A stretch of 64,000 bases of DNA from positions 317,501 through 381,500 of the forward strand of contig NZ_CP108581.1 in NCBI RefSeq assembly GCF_036010665.1. The letters run 5' to 3'. The notes under the pieces are model-generated. The model had not been told where the DNA came from. It saw only the letters and a list, made by a program, of their open reading frames with translations, and ran no database searches. Every line of letters starts with the position of its first letter. The first letter of the stretch is position 1. This DNA is from Microbispora sp. NBC_01189 (GTDB lineage: Bacteria > Actinomycetota > Actinomycetes > Streptosporangiales > Streptosporangiaceae). Shown piece after piece: positions 14,710 to 23,438 of this stretch. The translations under genes and the position numbers were made by a program.

Positions 14710-16311
14710 TCAGCCCGCCGAGGTCAGGACGGCCATCGCGGCGTTGTGGCCCGGGATGCCGCTCACCCCGCCGCCGCGCCGCGCGCCCGCGCCGCACAGC
14801 AGCACCCGCTCGTGCGCGGTCTCGACGCCCCACGGCCCGTGACCGCCCGCGCCGTGACCGCCCGTGCCGTGACCGCCCGTGCCGTGACCGCCGGGGCCGT
14901 CCTCCTGGCCGTCCTCCTCGCCGTACGGCCAGGAGAGGTCGCGGTGGAAGATGTGCCCGCCGGGCAGGCCCGCGTCGCGCTCCAGGTCGAGCGGCGTCCT
15001 GACCTCCAGGCACGGCTCCCCGGAGGGGGCGCGCAGCAGGCAGTCGCCGATGGGCTCGGCGAGCACGGAGTCGATCGAGGCGAGCGTGCGGGCCAGCGCC
15101 TCCCGCTTGGCGGCCGGGTCGGTGAACAGCCGGGCGGGCATGTGCAGGCCGAACAGCGTCATCGTCTGCGCCCCCGCCGCACGCAGCTCGGGCCCGAGGA
15201 TCGAGGGGTCGGTGAGCGAGTGGCAGTAGACCTCCGCGGGCGGCAGGTCCGGCACCCGCCCCGCGGCCGCCTGCGCGTACGCCGCGGCGAGCTGGTCGCG
15301 GCTCTCGTTGATGTGGAACGTGCCGCTGAACGCCTCGGCCGGCGTCACGGCGGGGTCGCGCAGGCGGGGCAGCCGCGACAGCACCATGTTGATCTTCAGT
15401 TGGGCGCCCTCGGGCGTCTCCGGCGTCTCCCCGAGCAGCCGCGCGAGCACGGCGGGCGGCAGGTTCGCGAGCACCTTCCCGCCGGTCACCACGTGCTCGG
15501 CGCCGCCGGGCGCCTCCCAGAACGTGACCTCCCCCGTGGCGGGGTCGACGGCCAGCACCTCGGCTCCCGTACGGATCTCGGCGCCGCGCCGCCGCGCGAC
15601 CTCGGCGAGCTCGGCGGTCACCGCGCCCATGCCGCCGACCGGGACGTTCCAGTCGCCCGTGCCGTCGCCGATGACGTGGTAGAGGAAGCACCGGTTGGCC
15701 AGCAGGTCGGCGGCCGGGTCGGCGAAGGTGCCGATCAGCGCGTCGGTGAGGACCACCCCGCGGACGGTGTCGTCGGCGAACCGCTCGTCCACGACCTGCC
15801 CGATGGGCCGTTCGAACAGGTCGCGCCACGCCTCGTCGTCGCCCACGATCCCGCGCAGGTCCGTACGGCCGGGCAGGGGGTCGAGCAACGTGGGCGCGAC
15901 CCGCCGGGCGACGTGGGCGGTCATCGCGTAGAACCGTTCCCAGGCGTCGAGGTCGCGCCGTCCGCCGGTGACGGACTCGAAGGAGGCGACGGTGCGGCCG
16001 GCGTCCTCGTTGTCCACGAGCAGCCCGGTGCCGCCGGCCGGCGTGTAGGAGGAGAAGCGGCGGCGGCGCAGGTCGAGCCGGAGCCCCAGCTCTTTGACGA
16101 TCTTCGACGGCAGCAGGCTGACCAGGTAGGAGTAGCGCGACAACCGCGCGTCCACGCCGGGGAACGCCCGCGCCGACACGGCGAGACCGCCCACGTGGCC
16201 GAGCCGTTCCAGGACCAGCACGCGGCGTCCGGCCCCGGCGAGGTAGGCGGCGGCCACGAGACCGTTGTGCCCGGCACCGGCGATGACGACGTCGTAGTGC
16301 GAACGTGGCAT
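14710..16311 (-). CDS. FAD-dependent oxidoreductase, PYROXD2 / phytoene-desaturase-like
   Basis: A 533-aa flavoprotein. The ADP-binding motif GAGHNGLVAAAYLAG..VLVLE is at residues ~10-35, an amine-oxidase/phytoene-dehydrogenase fold follows, and the C-terminal FAD-contact region has LCGAGARRGGGVSGIPGHNA. MTLFGLHMPARLF and GHIFHRDLSWPY resemble the PYROXD2-like branch rather than true carotenoid desaturases, and no carotenoid genes are nearby. A Gly-His repeat (residues ~472-492) is inserted before the last FAD segment. Start: ATG with GGGAG 9 nt upstream. It diverges from psuG. Substrate unknown. Confidence 0.82.
   Translation of the reverse strand: MPRSHYDVVIAGAGHNGLVAAAYLAGAGRRVLVLERLGHVGGLAVSARAFPGVDARLSRYSYLVSLLPSKIVKELGLRLDLRRRRFSSYTPAGGTGLLVDNEDAGRTVASFESVTGGRRDLDAWERFYAMTAHVARRVAPTLLDPLPGRTDLRGIVGDDEAWRDLFERPIGQVVDERFADDTVRGVVLTDALIGTFADPAADLLANRCFLYHVIGDGTGDWNVPVGGMGAVTAELAEVARRRGAEIRTGAEVLAVDPATGEVTFWEAPGGAEHVVTGGKVLANLPPAVLARLLGETPETPEGAQLKINMVLSRLPRLRDPAVTPAEAFSGTFHINESRDQLAAAYAQAAAGRVPDLPPAEVYCHSLTDPSILGPELRAAGAQTMTLFGLHMPARLFTDPAAKREALARTLASIDSVLAEPIGDCLLRAPSGEPCLEVRTPLDLERDAGLPGGHIFHRDLSWPYGEEDGQEDGPGGHGTGGHGTGGHGAGGHGPWGVETAHERVLLCGAGARRGGGVSGIPGHNAAMAVLTSAG
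14837..14896 (-). repeat. Four 15-bp tandem repeats coding a Gly-His-rich insert
   Basis: The unit CCGTGACCGCCCGTG occurs four times with small changes, coding GGHGT-type pentapeptides on the minus strand within the flavoprotein gene. Regularly spaced His residues could bind metal, or the tract may be a slippage product in a surface loop. Confidence 0.9.
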
Positions 16312-16363
16312 GGAGCGTTCTCCCGGGTCGTACGAGGCGCGGTGCACGAAAGGTATCGCAAGA

Positions 16364-16392
16364 TTGCCCCCTGGACCCGGGCAGAATATGAC
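16364..16392 (+). promoter_or_regulatory. Possible promoter for psuG
   Basis: TTGCCC and TATGAC are separated by 17 bases, about 40 bases before the psuG ATG. The fit to the housekeeping sigma consensus is only partial. Confidence 0.3.
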
Positions 16393-16432
16393 GAAGTGGG
16401 ACAATTTCCCGCCAACCACGAACAGGAGCACC

Positions 16433-17335
16433 ATGCGCGTTTCCGATGAGGTCACCGAGGCGCTGGCCACCGGCCGGCCGGTCGTCGCCCTGGAGTCGAC
16501 GATCATCTCCCACGGGCTTCCCCAGCCCCGGAACCTCCAGGTCGCCCTCGAACTGGAGGAGATCGTCCGGGAGGCGGGCGCGGTGCCCGCGACGGTCGCG
16601 GTGCTCGACGGCGTCCCCCGGGTGGGCCTCGACAAGGACGGGCTGGACCGCATCGCGACCGAGCCGGACCTGCGCAAACTCGGTTACCGCGACCTCGCCC
16701 CGGCCGCCGCGCTCGGCCTCAGCGGCGCCACGACCGTCTCCGGCACTTCGTTCCTCGCGGCCCGGGCGGGCGTGCGGGTCTTCGCCACCGGAGGCCTCGG
16801 CGGCGTACACCGCGGCTGGACGGCGGTGCAGGACGAGTCGGCCGACATCGACACCCTCGGCCGGACCAGGATCACGGTCGTGTGCGCCGGGGTGAAGTCG
16901 ATCCTCGACGTGCCCGCGACCCTGCAGCGGCTGGAGACGAAGCAGGTCAGCGTGGTCGGCTACCGCACGGACGAGTTCCCCGGCTTCTACCTGCACAGCT
17001 CGGGCGAGCCGGTCGACTGGCGCGTCGAGACGCCGGAGGAGGCCGCCGGGATCATGCGGGCCCAGGACGCCCTCGGCGGGCTGGAGACCGCGCTCATCGT
17101 GGCCAACCCGGTGCCCGCGGACCTCCAGCTCGACCCGGACCTGCACGACCGGGTGCTCGCCGAGGGCCTGCGCGCCGCCGAGGAGCGCGGCGTCACCGGG
17201 CAGGCCATCACCCCCTTCCTGCTGGAGTATCTGGTCGAGGGCACGGGCGGGGCGTCGCTGGAGGCCAACCTCGCCGCCGTACGCGGGAACACCGCCCTCG
17301 CCGGGCGGATCGCCGCCGCCTGGGCGGCCGGGTGA
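16433..17335 (+). CDS. psuG: Pseudouridine-5'-phosphate glycosidase
   Basis: A 300-aa cytosolic enzyme that reversibly splits pseudouridine 5'-phosphate into uracil and ribose 5-phosphate. Conserved features: ALESTIISHGLP (E21 in the active site), RVGLDKDGLDRI, FATGGLGGVHRG, the metal Asp and catalytic Lys around DIDTLGRT..CAGVKSILD, and NPVPADLQLD. ATG chosen because AGGAG lies 6 nt upstream and the family starts here. The next gene's GTG overlaps its stop and encodes a PfkB kinase, the PsuK-like partner that supplies pseudouridine phosphate. Together they salvage pseudouridine from RNA turnover. Confidence 0.93.
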   Translation: MRVSDEVTEALATGRPVVALESTIISHGLPQPRNLQVALELEEIVREAGAVPATVAVLDGVPRVGLDKDGLDRIATEPDLRKLGYRDLAPAAALGLSGATTVSGTSFLAARAGVRVFATGGLGGVHRGWTAVQDESADIDTLGRTRITVVCAGVKSILDVPATLQRLETKQVSVVGYRTDEFPGFYLHSSGEPVDWRVETPEEAAGIMRAQDALGGLETALIVANPVPADLQLDPDLHDRVLAEGLRAAEERGVTGQAITPFLLEYLVEGTGGASLEANLAAVRGNTALAGRIAAAWAAG

Positions 17336-18285
17336 GCGCTCCGCCGGCGACCGGCCTGCTGGTGATCGGCGACGTGGTCACGGACGTCGTCGCGCTGCAC
17401 GACGGGCCCCCGGCCACCGGCACGGACACTCCCGCCGACATCGCGCTGCGTCCGGGCGGCTCGGGGGCGAACACCGCCTCCTGGGCCGCCCGCCTCGGCG
17501 CCGACACCCGCCTGCTGGCGCGGGCCGGCTACGACACCGGCGACTGGCACGCGGCCGAGCTGACGAAGGCCGGCGTACGGCCGCACCTGCGGATCGACTC
17601 CGAGCGTCCGTCGGCCGTGGTCATCGCGATGGTCGACGCGAGCGGGGAGCGGTCCATGCTCACCAACCGGGGCGCGAGCGGTCATATCGGCGTGGACGAC
17701 TGGGCGCCCGATCTCCTCGACGGGGTCGGGCACCTGCACCTGTCGGCGTACACGATGTTCGCCGGGCCGGGGCTGGAGCTGGCCCGGCTGGCCATGCGCG
17801 AGGCGGCCGGGCGGGGCGTCCCGGTCAGCGTCGACCCGGCCTCCTGCGGACCGCTGCGGGAGTTCGGCCGTGAACGGTTCCTCCGCGAGACCGCACCGGC
17901 GTCCACCGTGATCCCCAACCGGGAGGAGGCGCTGCTGCTCTCGGGGGCGTCCGATCCGGACACGGCCGGGCAGGTCCTGAGCGCCCGCTACGGCACCGCG
18001 GTCGTCAAGCTCGGGGCCGACGGCGCGCTGCTGGCCCGTGAGGGCCGTATAGTCGCCAGGGCGCCCGCTCCCCCGGCGGCGGTGATCGACTCGACGGGTG
18101 CCGGAGACGCCTTCGCGGCGGGGTTCCTGGCCGCCACGCTGGCGGGCGGCACCCCCGAGGAGGCGCTGCGGACGGGGTGCGAGGCGGGGGCGATGGCGGT
18201 CGCGCAGGTGGGCGGCCGTCCGAAGTCTGGGAACTTTACCCTATTGACACCAATTGCTGGTTTGCGGCGTAAGCTGCACCATTAG
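17332..18285 (+). CDS. PfkB-family carbohydrate/nucleoside kinase (probable pseudouridine kinase)
   Basis: A 317-aa ribokinase-fold kinase with GGSGANTASWAARLGA (substrate loop) and DSTGAGDAFAAGF (anion hole, catalytic Asp). GTG start overlaps psuG's stop (GTGA). Coupling to psuG supports phosphorylation of pseudouridine at the 5' position, though the PfkB family covers many sugars and specificity cannot be read here. The last ~20 codons are unusually A/T-rich and contain a TTGACA element that may serve the next gene. Confidence 0.82.
   Translation: MSAPPATGLLVIGDVVTDVVALHDGPPATGTDTPADIALRPGGSGANTASWAARLGADTRLLARAGYDTGDWHAAELTKAGVRPHLRIDSERPSAVVIAMVDASGERSMLTNRGASGHIGVDDWAPDLLDGVGHLHLSAYTMFAGPGLELARLAMREAAGRGVPVSVDPASCGPLREFGRERFLRETAPASTVIPNREEALLLSGASDPDTAGQVLSARYGTAVVKLGADGALLAREGRIVARAPAPPAAVIDSTGAGDAFAAGFLAATLAGGTPEEALRTGCEAGAMAVAQVGGRPKSGNFTLLTPIAGLRRKLHH
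18244..18275 (+). promoter_or_regulatory. Possible promoter within the end of the PfkB gene
   Basis: A consensus TTGACA at 18244 sits in locally A/T-rich DNA. The best -10-like hexamer, TAAGCT at 18270, gives a long 20-base spacer. Suitable for the downstream 833-aa gene, but the -10 is weak. Confidence 0.3.
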
Positions 18286-18322
18286 CAACATGCGTCACTC
18301 TCGGGAGGGTGCGGTCATACCG

Positions 18323-20821
18323 ATGGACGCCGAGTCAACGATCTGCCTGAGCGACCTGGTCCCGGCCCTGCGCTGGAGCCGTCCTCAGCAGGTGGCCGAG
18401 ATGCTGGCCGACCCGCGCCTGCCCGGCGGGTGGTGGGCATCCGTCGCCATCGGCCACGCGGTGCGGGCGACCGGAGTTGACTGGCTCTGCGAACGGCTCG
18501 CCCGGCTGGCCGTCGGCCGCTGGGACCATCTGCCTCTCACCGACCTGCTCCCCGCGCTCCAGGTCCACACCGTGGACCCGGCCATGACCGGCTGGCCCGA
18601 GCCGGTCCGTACGGTGGTCACCCATCTGGGCGGGTGGTACCGGCTGCGCCGCATGACGCCTGTCGACCTGCGGACGCCCAGCGCCTCGGCCTCGCCGGAG
18701 GCCCTCCTCGCCACGATCTTCCGGGAGGTGTTCGGGCACCTGGAGGAGCCGGACGGCGAGCAGGCCTCCGCTCCGGCCACCCCGGCGATCCCGGGCGCAC
18801 AAACCGCTGCGGGAGCGCCGGCGGTCCTGGCCGCCCCCACGGCCCAGCCCGCGGCCGGTCCCGACTCCGCGCCGTTCCCACAGGCTCCCCAGACGACCCC
18901 GCCGCACGGGACCTCGCCGCAGGGAATCCCGGCACCGGTGGCCCCGGCCCAGGGGACTCCGCCGCATGGAACCCCGCCGCATGGAACCCCGGCACGCGGA
19001 ACCACAGCGCAGCCGTTGCCCCAGCAGCCCGCCGCGGCCGCGCAGGGTTTCCCGGCCGCTCCGGGCGCGGCCTCGCAGCCCTTCCCCGCCGTCGCCCAGG
19101 GACCCACCACACAGGGGCCCGCCGGCCAGCAGGGACCCACCGCTCACGGACCCGCCTCCAAGGTGCCCCCGCAGGCCGAGGGCGCCCCTTTCCAGCCCTT
19201 CTCCGCCATCCCGGGCGCTCCCACCTCGCAGCCCTTCCCCGTGACTCCGGGCGCGACCTCACAGCCCTTCCCCGTGACTCCGGGCGCGACCTCACAGCCC
19301 TTCCCCGCGACCGCACAGGGACCCGGTTCACAGAGACCCGGCTCCCCGCCCTCGCAGGTCAACGGAGCCCCTTCGCAGCCCTTCGCGCGGCCGGGCGTAA
19401 TGCCTCCCGGCCAGGCGGAGCAGGCGGCCGTACAGCCGGGGGCCGCCCTGCCGCCCGCGAGCCCGCCTCCGGCGGGCGCGCCCCTCGGTGAGCAGGTCAG
19501 GCCGGCCACGCAGCCCTTCGCCCGGCAGCCCGCCACCGCGCCCCCCCAATCCCCGGCCCAGTCCCCGGCCCAGTCCCCGGCTCAATCCACAGGCCAGTTC
19601 CCGGCCCTGCCCGGGGCCCAGCCGACGGCCCATTCAGCGGCCCAGCCGACGGCACAGTCCCGTACGGAGGCCCGTGGCGAGGCGCGGCCGGAGGCTCCGG
19701 CGGCGCCGGAGCGGCAGCCGGCCGACCTGTCCGCGCACCCGATGGCCGGGGTCGTCGAGGGGCTGTTCCGCGACTGGGATCCGCTCGCCCGCGCCGTGGC
19801 CGCCGAGCGGCTGTTCGCCGCCGAACCGGTGAGCCTGCGCGCGCTCGCACACAACCTCGGCGTCGACCGCGAACTGCTCTCCCAGGCCCAGCGCGCGGCC
19901 GAAGAGCGGGTGCTGCTGTGGTTGCGCTCCCCCGACACCGCGCCGCTCACCGGGCACCTGTTCGGGCTGACCGAATGGCTCGGCGCGGCGGCCACCCAGG
20001 AGCAGCTCATCGCGGCCGACCCGTCCCACCCGGTCGAGGTCCCTGCCCTCGGCACGCCGCTGTGGCGGGTGCTGGTCACACTCATGCCCGACCGCCGCCT
20101 GCAGGACGGCTGGCTCGTGGTCGGCGACCTGGCCGGGCTGCGCGAGAAGACCCGCCACCTCCTGGCGAACAAGCCCGCCGACGCCGATGTCGTGGAGCTG
20201 CTGGGCCAGCTCGGCATCCGCGCCCACTCGGCCAAGGCGTGGCTGGACTCGATGTCCCAGGCGTCCGCGCCGTCCGGAGCGGACGCGCTGCCGACCCGGC
20301 GCGGACCGGCGGGCGGACCGGCGGCCAAGCCCGCGCCGCTGCCGCGCCGCACGCCGGGGGCGAACGGCCACCACCACGGCCGCGGCGGAATCCCGGTCCC
20401 CTCCCAGGCCGGCAACGGGCCCGACGCCGCCACGGCGCTGGCCGCGCTGAACGCGCTGGCGACCGGCGCCCGGGGCGGGGGCGTACCCCTGCCGCACCTG
20501 GTGCCGAACCCGCGTCCGACCTCGGGCCCGGCCTCCGACCCGCGCCGCTGGCAGCGCATCGACGTCACCAGCGGTCACCTGCGCGGCGAACCGGTGGCGG
20601 TCCCCGAGGGGTACGCCGCCCAGCTGGGCATGCGTCCGGGGACGCTGCTGTCGGTCACCGGCCCGGGCAACAACGCGGTCGTCCTGGTGTGGCGGGACCG
20701 ACAGCCGGTGTTCGACTCGCTCCAGCCGGTGCTCATGCGGCTGAACGCCCGGCCGGGCGACTCGGTCTACGTGACCGTGGACGGCTACCGGCTCGACGCC
20801 CAGCTCACCTCGGCCGTCTGA
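18323..20821 (+). CDS. Large Pro/Gln-rich protein of unknown function
   Basis: An 833-aa protein with three parts. Residues 1-~145 are an ordered helical domain (LSDLVPALRWSRPQQVAEML...). Residues ~150-470 are a disordered Pro/Gln/Ala/Thr tract with many SQPF, TPGATSQPFP and AQSP repeats. Residues ~475-833 are ordered again, ending in a beta-rich segment (PEGYAAQLGMRPGTLLSVTG...YVTVDGYRLDAQL). No TM segment or signal peptide. I cannot assign a family. GGGAGG lies 14 nt before this ATG; another in-frame ATG at 18290 lacks a ribosome site but could be used on a near-leaderless message. Stand-alone gene. Confidence 0.72.
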   Translation: MDAESTICLSDLVPALRWSRPQQVAEMLADPRLPGGWWASVAIGHAVRATGVDWLCERLARLAVGRWDHLPLTDLLPALQVHTVDPAMTGWPEPVRTVVTHLGGWYRLRRMTPVDLRTPSASASPEALLATIFREVFGHLEEPDGEQASAPATPAIPGAQTAAGAPAVLAAPTAQPAAGPDSAPFPQAPQTTPPHGTSPQGIPAPVAPAQGTPPHGTPPHGTPARGTTAQPLPQQPAAAAQGFPAAPGAASQPFPAVAQGPTTQGPAGQQGPTAHGPASKVPPQAEGAPFQPFSAIPGAPTSQPFPVTPGATSQPFPVTPGATSQPFPATAQGPGSQRPGSPPSQVNGAPSQPFARPGVMPPGQAEQAAVQPGAALPPASPPPAGAPLGEQVRPATQPFARQPATAPPQSPAQSPAQSPAQSTGQFPALPGAQPTAHSAAQPTAQSRTEARGEARPEAPAAPERQPADLSAHPMAGVVEGLFRDWDPLARAVAAERLFAAEPVSLRALAHNLGVDRELLSQAQRAAEERVLLWLRSPDTAPLTGHLFGLTEWLGAAATQEQLIAADPSHPVEVPALGTPLWRVLVTLMPDRRLQDGWLVVGDLAGLREKTRHLLANKPADADVVELLGQLGIRAHSAKAWLDSMSQASAPSGADALPTRRGPAGGPAAKPAPLPRRTPGANGHHHGRGGIPVPSQAGNGPDAATALAALNALATGARGGGVPLPHLVPNPRPTSGPASDPRRWQRIDVTSGHLRGEPVAVPEGYAAQLGMRPGTLLSVTGPGNNAVVLVWRDRQPVFDSLQPVLMRLNARPGDSVYVTVDGYRLDAQLTSAV
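19229..19294 (+). repeat. Two tandem 33-bp repeats in the Pro/Gln-rich linker
   Basis: Exact repeats coding QPFPVTPGATS, followed by a partial third copy (CAGCCCTTCCCCG). Shorter 15-bp repeats coding PAQS-type units follow near 19551-19590. Likely slippage-prone linker DNA. Confidence 0.85.
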
Positions 20822-20849
20822 CCGCCCCCGGCCGGGCGAGCCGGAGAAG

Positions 20850-22088
20850 TCAGCTCAGCGCAGCCGCCTTGCTCAGCAGCACCGAGCGTTCGCGCCGGTT
20901 GGCGCACAGCCGGGCCGCCAGCTCCAGCTCGGCGCGCGCCTCCGGCCGCCGTCCGAGCCGGGCCAGCAGCTCACCGCGTACGGTCGGAACCAGATGCGAA
21001 CCGGGGAGCCGGTTCGCGGCGATCAGCTCGTCCACGATGGCCAGGGCCCGCTCCGGGCCCGAGGCCATGGCAACGGCGACGGCCCGGTTGAGCTCGACCA
21101 CCGGGGAGGGCGCGACCCGGCCGAGCGCCTCGTAGAGCACCACGATCCGGTCCCAGTCGGTCTCCTCGACCGAGGGCGCCGACGCGTGGACGGCGGCGAT
21201 CGCGGCCTGCAGGCCGTAGGGGCGGAGGCCGCGCGCCGACGCCCTGGCCAGCGCGGCCAGCCCACGGCGGATCGCCGAGACGTCCCACAGCCGCCGGTCC
21301 TGGTCCTCCAGCAGGACCGGCGAACCGTCCGGGCCGGTCCGGGCCGGGAAGCGCGCGGCCGTCAGCTCGAACAACGCGAGCAGGCCGTGCGCCTCCGGCT
21401 CGTCCGGCAGCAGCGCGGCCAGCGTGCGGGCCAGCCGGATCGCCTCGTACGCGACGTCGGGGCGCAGCAGCCGGTCGCCCGACGTGGCCGTCGACCCCTC
21501 GGTGAAGATCACGTAAAGCACGCTGAGCACGCCGCCCAGCCGCTCCCGGCGTTCACCAGCCGCCGGCAGCTCGAACGGCACCCCGGCCGCCGCGATCGTC
21601 TTCTTGCCCCTGGTAATGCGGGCCTGCACGGTCGGCACGGAGACGAGGAACGCGCGGGCGATCTCCTCGCTGGACAGGCCGGCGACCACGCGCAGGGTCA
21701 GCGCCACCCGGGCCTCCGGGGAGAGCACCGGGTGGCAGCTGACGAACATCAGCGCCAGGACGTCGTCGTCGATCCTGTCGGGGTCGATCTCCTCGTCCAA
21801 GGCCGAGCCGATCGCCGAGGCGGCCGCCGCGTCGGCCGCCAGCAGGGCGTACCGGTCCTGGAGGGCGGTGCGGCGGCGGATCGCGTCGATCGCCCGCCGC
21901 CGGGCCGTGGCCATCAGCCAGCCGGCCGGATTCGCCGGAGGGGCGAGCGGCCATGACACCAGCGCCTCGGCCACCGCCTCCTGGGCCACGTCCTCGGCCA
22001 GCCCGAAATCACCGGTGAACCGGGTCAGCGCGGCGACGATCCGCGCCGACTCGATCCGCCACACGGCCTCGACGTCGGCCGTGCCCAT
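20850..22088 (-). CDS. ECF42-type RNA polymerase sigma factor (SigJ-like, DUF6596)
   Basis: A 412-aa sigma factor. Region 2 (~10-75) contains FTGDFGLAEDVAQEAVAEAL and the DNA-melting helix GWLMATARRRAIDAIRRR. Region 4 (~115-170) contains LSPEARVALTLRVVAGLSSE and the recognition helix FLVSVPTVQARITRGKK. A ~230-residue C-terminal helical/TPR-like extension (DUF6596) follows, which marks this group. It lies 31 nt after a YCII-domain gene, the usual partner of ECF42 factors. No anti-sigma factor is adjacent, as expected; the C-terminal extension is thought to control activity. Start taken at ATG; an in-frame GTG lies eight codons upstream. Confidence 0.9.
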   Translation of the reverse strand: MGTADVEAVWRIESARIVAALTRFTGDFGLAEDVAQEAVAEALVSWPLAPPANPAGWLMATARRRAIDAIRRRTALQDRYALLAADAAAASAIGSALDEEIDPDRIDDDVLALMFVSCHPVLSPEARVALTLRVVAGLSSEEIARAFLVSVPTVQARITRGKKTIAAAGVPFELPAAGERRERLGGVLSVLYVIFTEGSTATSGDRLLRPDVAYEAIRLARTLAALLPDEPEAHGLLALFELTAARFPARTGPDGSPVLLEDQDRRLWDVSAIRRGLAALARASARGLRPYGLQAAIAAVHASAPSVEETDWDRIVVLYEALGRVAPSPVVELNRAVAVAMASGPERALAIVDELIAANRLPGSHLVPTVRGELLARLGRRPEARAELELAARLCANRRERSVLLSKAAALS

Positions 22089-22119
22089 CAGATCCGGCCC
22101 CTGCTCTCGCACCCCTTGA

Positions 22120-22491
22120 TCATGCGCCGGCCTGCGGGACCTCGTCGCTCCCGGCCACCCGGCGGACCTCGATCTTCGACCCGCGGGCCGCCGGGACCCG
22201 CGTGGCCCACTCGACCGCCTCCTCCTTCGAGGCGACGTCGACCAGGAAGTAGCCCCCGAACAGTTCCTTGGTCTCTCCGTACGGCCCGTCGGTGACCACC
22301 GGGGCCTCGCCGCCGAAGTCGACCACGACACCCCGGCGCGGATCGTCCAGCCCTTCGGCCGCGAGGAGAACGCCGGCCTTGACCATCTCCTCGATGAACC
22401 GGCGGGTGGCGGCCATCGCCTCGTCGATGTCGGCCATCATTGCCGCGTTCGACTCGTCGGTGCCCCGCATGATCAGCATGTACTTCGACAT
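22120..22491 (-). CDS. YCII-family (DGPF-type) protein
   Basis: A 123-aa ferredoxin-like alpha/beta protein. It begins MSKYMLIMRG and carries VVTDGPYGETKELFGGYFLVD, the DGPF/YCII signature with its conserved Asp. ATG with GAGGAG 7 nt upstream. It is first of two genes with the ECF42 sigma factor. The family is the standard genomic partner of ECF42 and may feed a signal or be part of the output. No enzymatic role is established for such partners. Confidence 0.9.
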   Translation of the reverse strand: MSKYMLIMRGTDESNAAMMADIDEAMAATRRFIEEMVKAGVLLAAEGLDDPRRGVVVDFGGEAPVVTDGPYGETKELFGGYFLVDVASKEEAVEWATRVPAARGSKIEVRRVAGSDEVPQAGA

Positions 22492-22637
22492 CGCGCTCTC
22501 CTCGTCGGGCGGGGCCGCCTCTCGGCCCTCGCACCCATACGTCGAACGAGCGGCGCACGGATCGACACGGGCCCGAAGAAATCTCTCACCACGACGCGGC
22601 CGAGCCCTCCCACCCGTTCATGGGATGGGGATGGACG

Positions 22638-23081
22638 TCAGGTCTTAGGCCTGAGCATCTTCCGGTAGTAGGTCGCCGAGATCTCGTAGCCGAGGGCGCC
22701 GTAGAACTCGGCGGCCCGCCGGGTCGCCAGCGCGACGTACCCGGCCTGCCGCGAGCGCGCCCACGTCTCGAACTCCTCCAGCAGCCTGCGCCCGATGCCG
22801 TGGCGGCGGTAGCCGCTCTCGATCATCGCCTCCTCCACCCAGGCGACCCTGCCGTTGGCGAAGAGCGTGATGTGGGTGAAGCCCAGGAGGTAGCCGCGTA
22901 CGGTCCCGTCCACGGTGGCGACGATGAGAAAGGCGTCCTCGTTCTCCAGCAGTTGCGGCAGCGCCGCGTCGAACGGCGCGCGCTCGGGCCGGAACGTCAC
23001 CGCGAACTCGCGGGCGAGGGCGAAAATCTCGTCCGCGTCGGATTTCTCGGCTTTACGGAGCTGGAGATCACCAGACGTCAT
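22638..23081 (-). CDS. GNAT-family N-acetyltransferase
   Basis: A 147-aa acetyltransferase, single GNAT fold. Motif A with the acetyl-CoA loop is YRRHGIGRRLLEEF, and the end carries AAEFYGALGYE. Start set at the ATG beginning MTSGDLQLRKAEKSDADE, the usual family N-terminus; an ATG ten codons upstream adds residues without family character. Neither has a strong ribosome site. Substrate unknown. Confidence 0.85.
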   Translation of the reverse strand: MTSGDLQLRKAEKSDADEIFALAREFAVTFRPERAPFDAALPQLLENEDAFLIVATVDGTVRGYLLGFTHITLFANGRVAWVEEAMIESGYRRHGIGRRLLEEFETWARSRQAGYVALATRRAAEFYGALGYEISATYYRKMLRPKT

Positions 23082-23305
23082 GAAAGGGACTCTAGGAGTA
23101 CGAGGGCACATACGTCCAATCCGAGGCCCGCGACGCCGGCACAGCCGTACGGTCCCGGTCGTACGACATGGTCGCAGTCTCCCATGGGCGACCGGCCTCC
23201 GGCCTCACCACCCCCTCGCCGGCGGGCCGGCGAGACCGGCGCGCTTTCCCGTTACCGAATTCGATCAACCGCCTCGCACGAAACACAACACCACCAAAGG
23301 GAAGA

Positions 23306-23437
23306 ATGCCCAAATTTGCAGCTTCCTTGACGGCCGCCCACCCGGGACATAGCATCCGGAAGATAGCAGCGGTACGGAATTATCGGGGCCCAGGCATATT
23401 TCTCCCTGTCGTAGACCTCACGTCTGAGAGCCTGTGA
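23306..23437 (+). CDS. Small peptide, candidate precursor for the adjacent radical SAM enzyme
   Basis: A 43-residue open frame beginning MPKFAASLTAAHPGHSIRKI and ending in VVDLTSESL. AAGGGA lies 4 nt before the ATG. The stop is one base before the ATG of the 189-aa gene, the spacing of a true operon member. The middle (VRNYRGPGIFLP) has Arg, Asn, Tyr, Gly and Pro that radical SAM peptide enzymes could modify. It matches no precursor family I know. The local codon pattern is weaker than in neighbouring genes, so it could be leader DNA rather than a gene. Confidence 0.4.
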   Translation: MPKFAASLTAAHPGHSIRKIAAVRNYRGPGIFLPVVDLTSESL

Positions 23438-23438
23438 A

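Noticed and set aside
19229-19590. Regular short repeats resembling an array
   Set aside because: In-frame coding repeats in a Pro/Gln-rich linker with no unique spacers, so not a CRISPR array.
23168-23437. 89-codon frame containing the 43-aa peptide
   Set aside because: The upstream half lacks coding character. AAGGGA directly before the inner ATG makes the 43-codon version the better reading.
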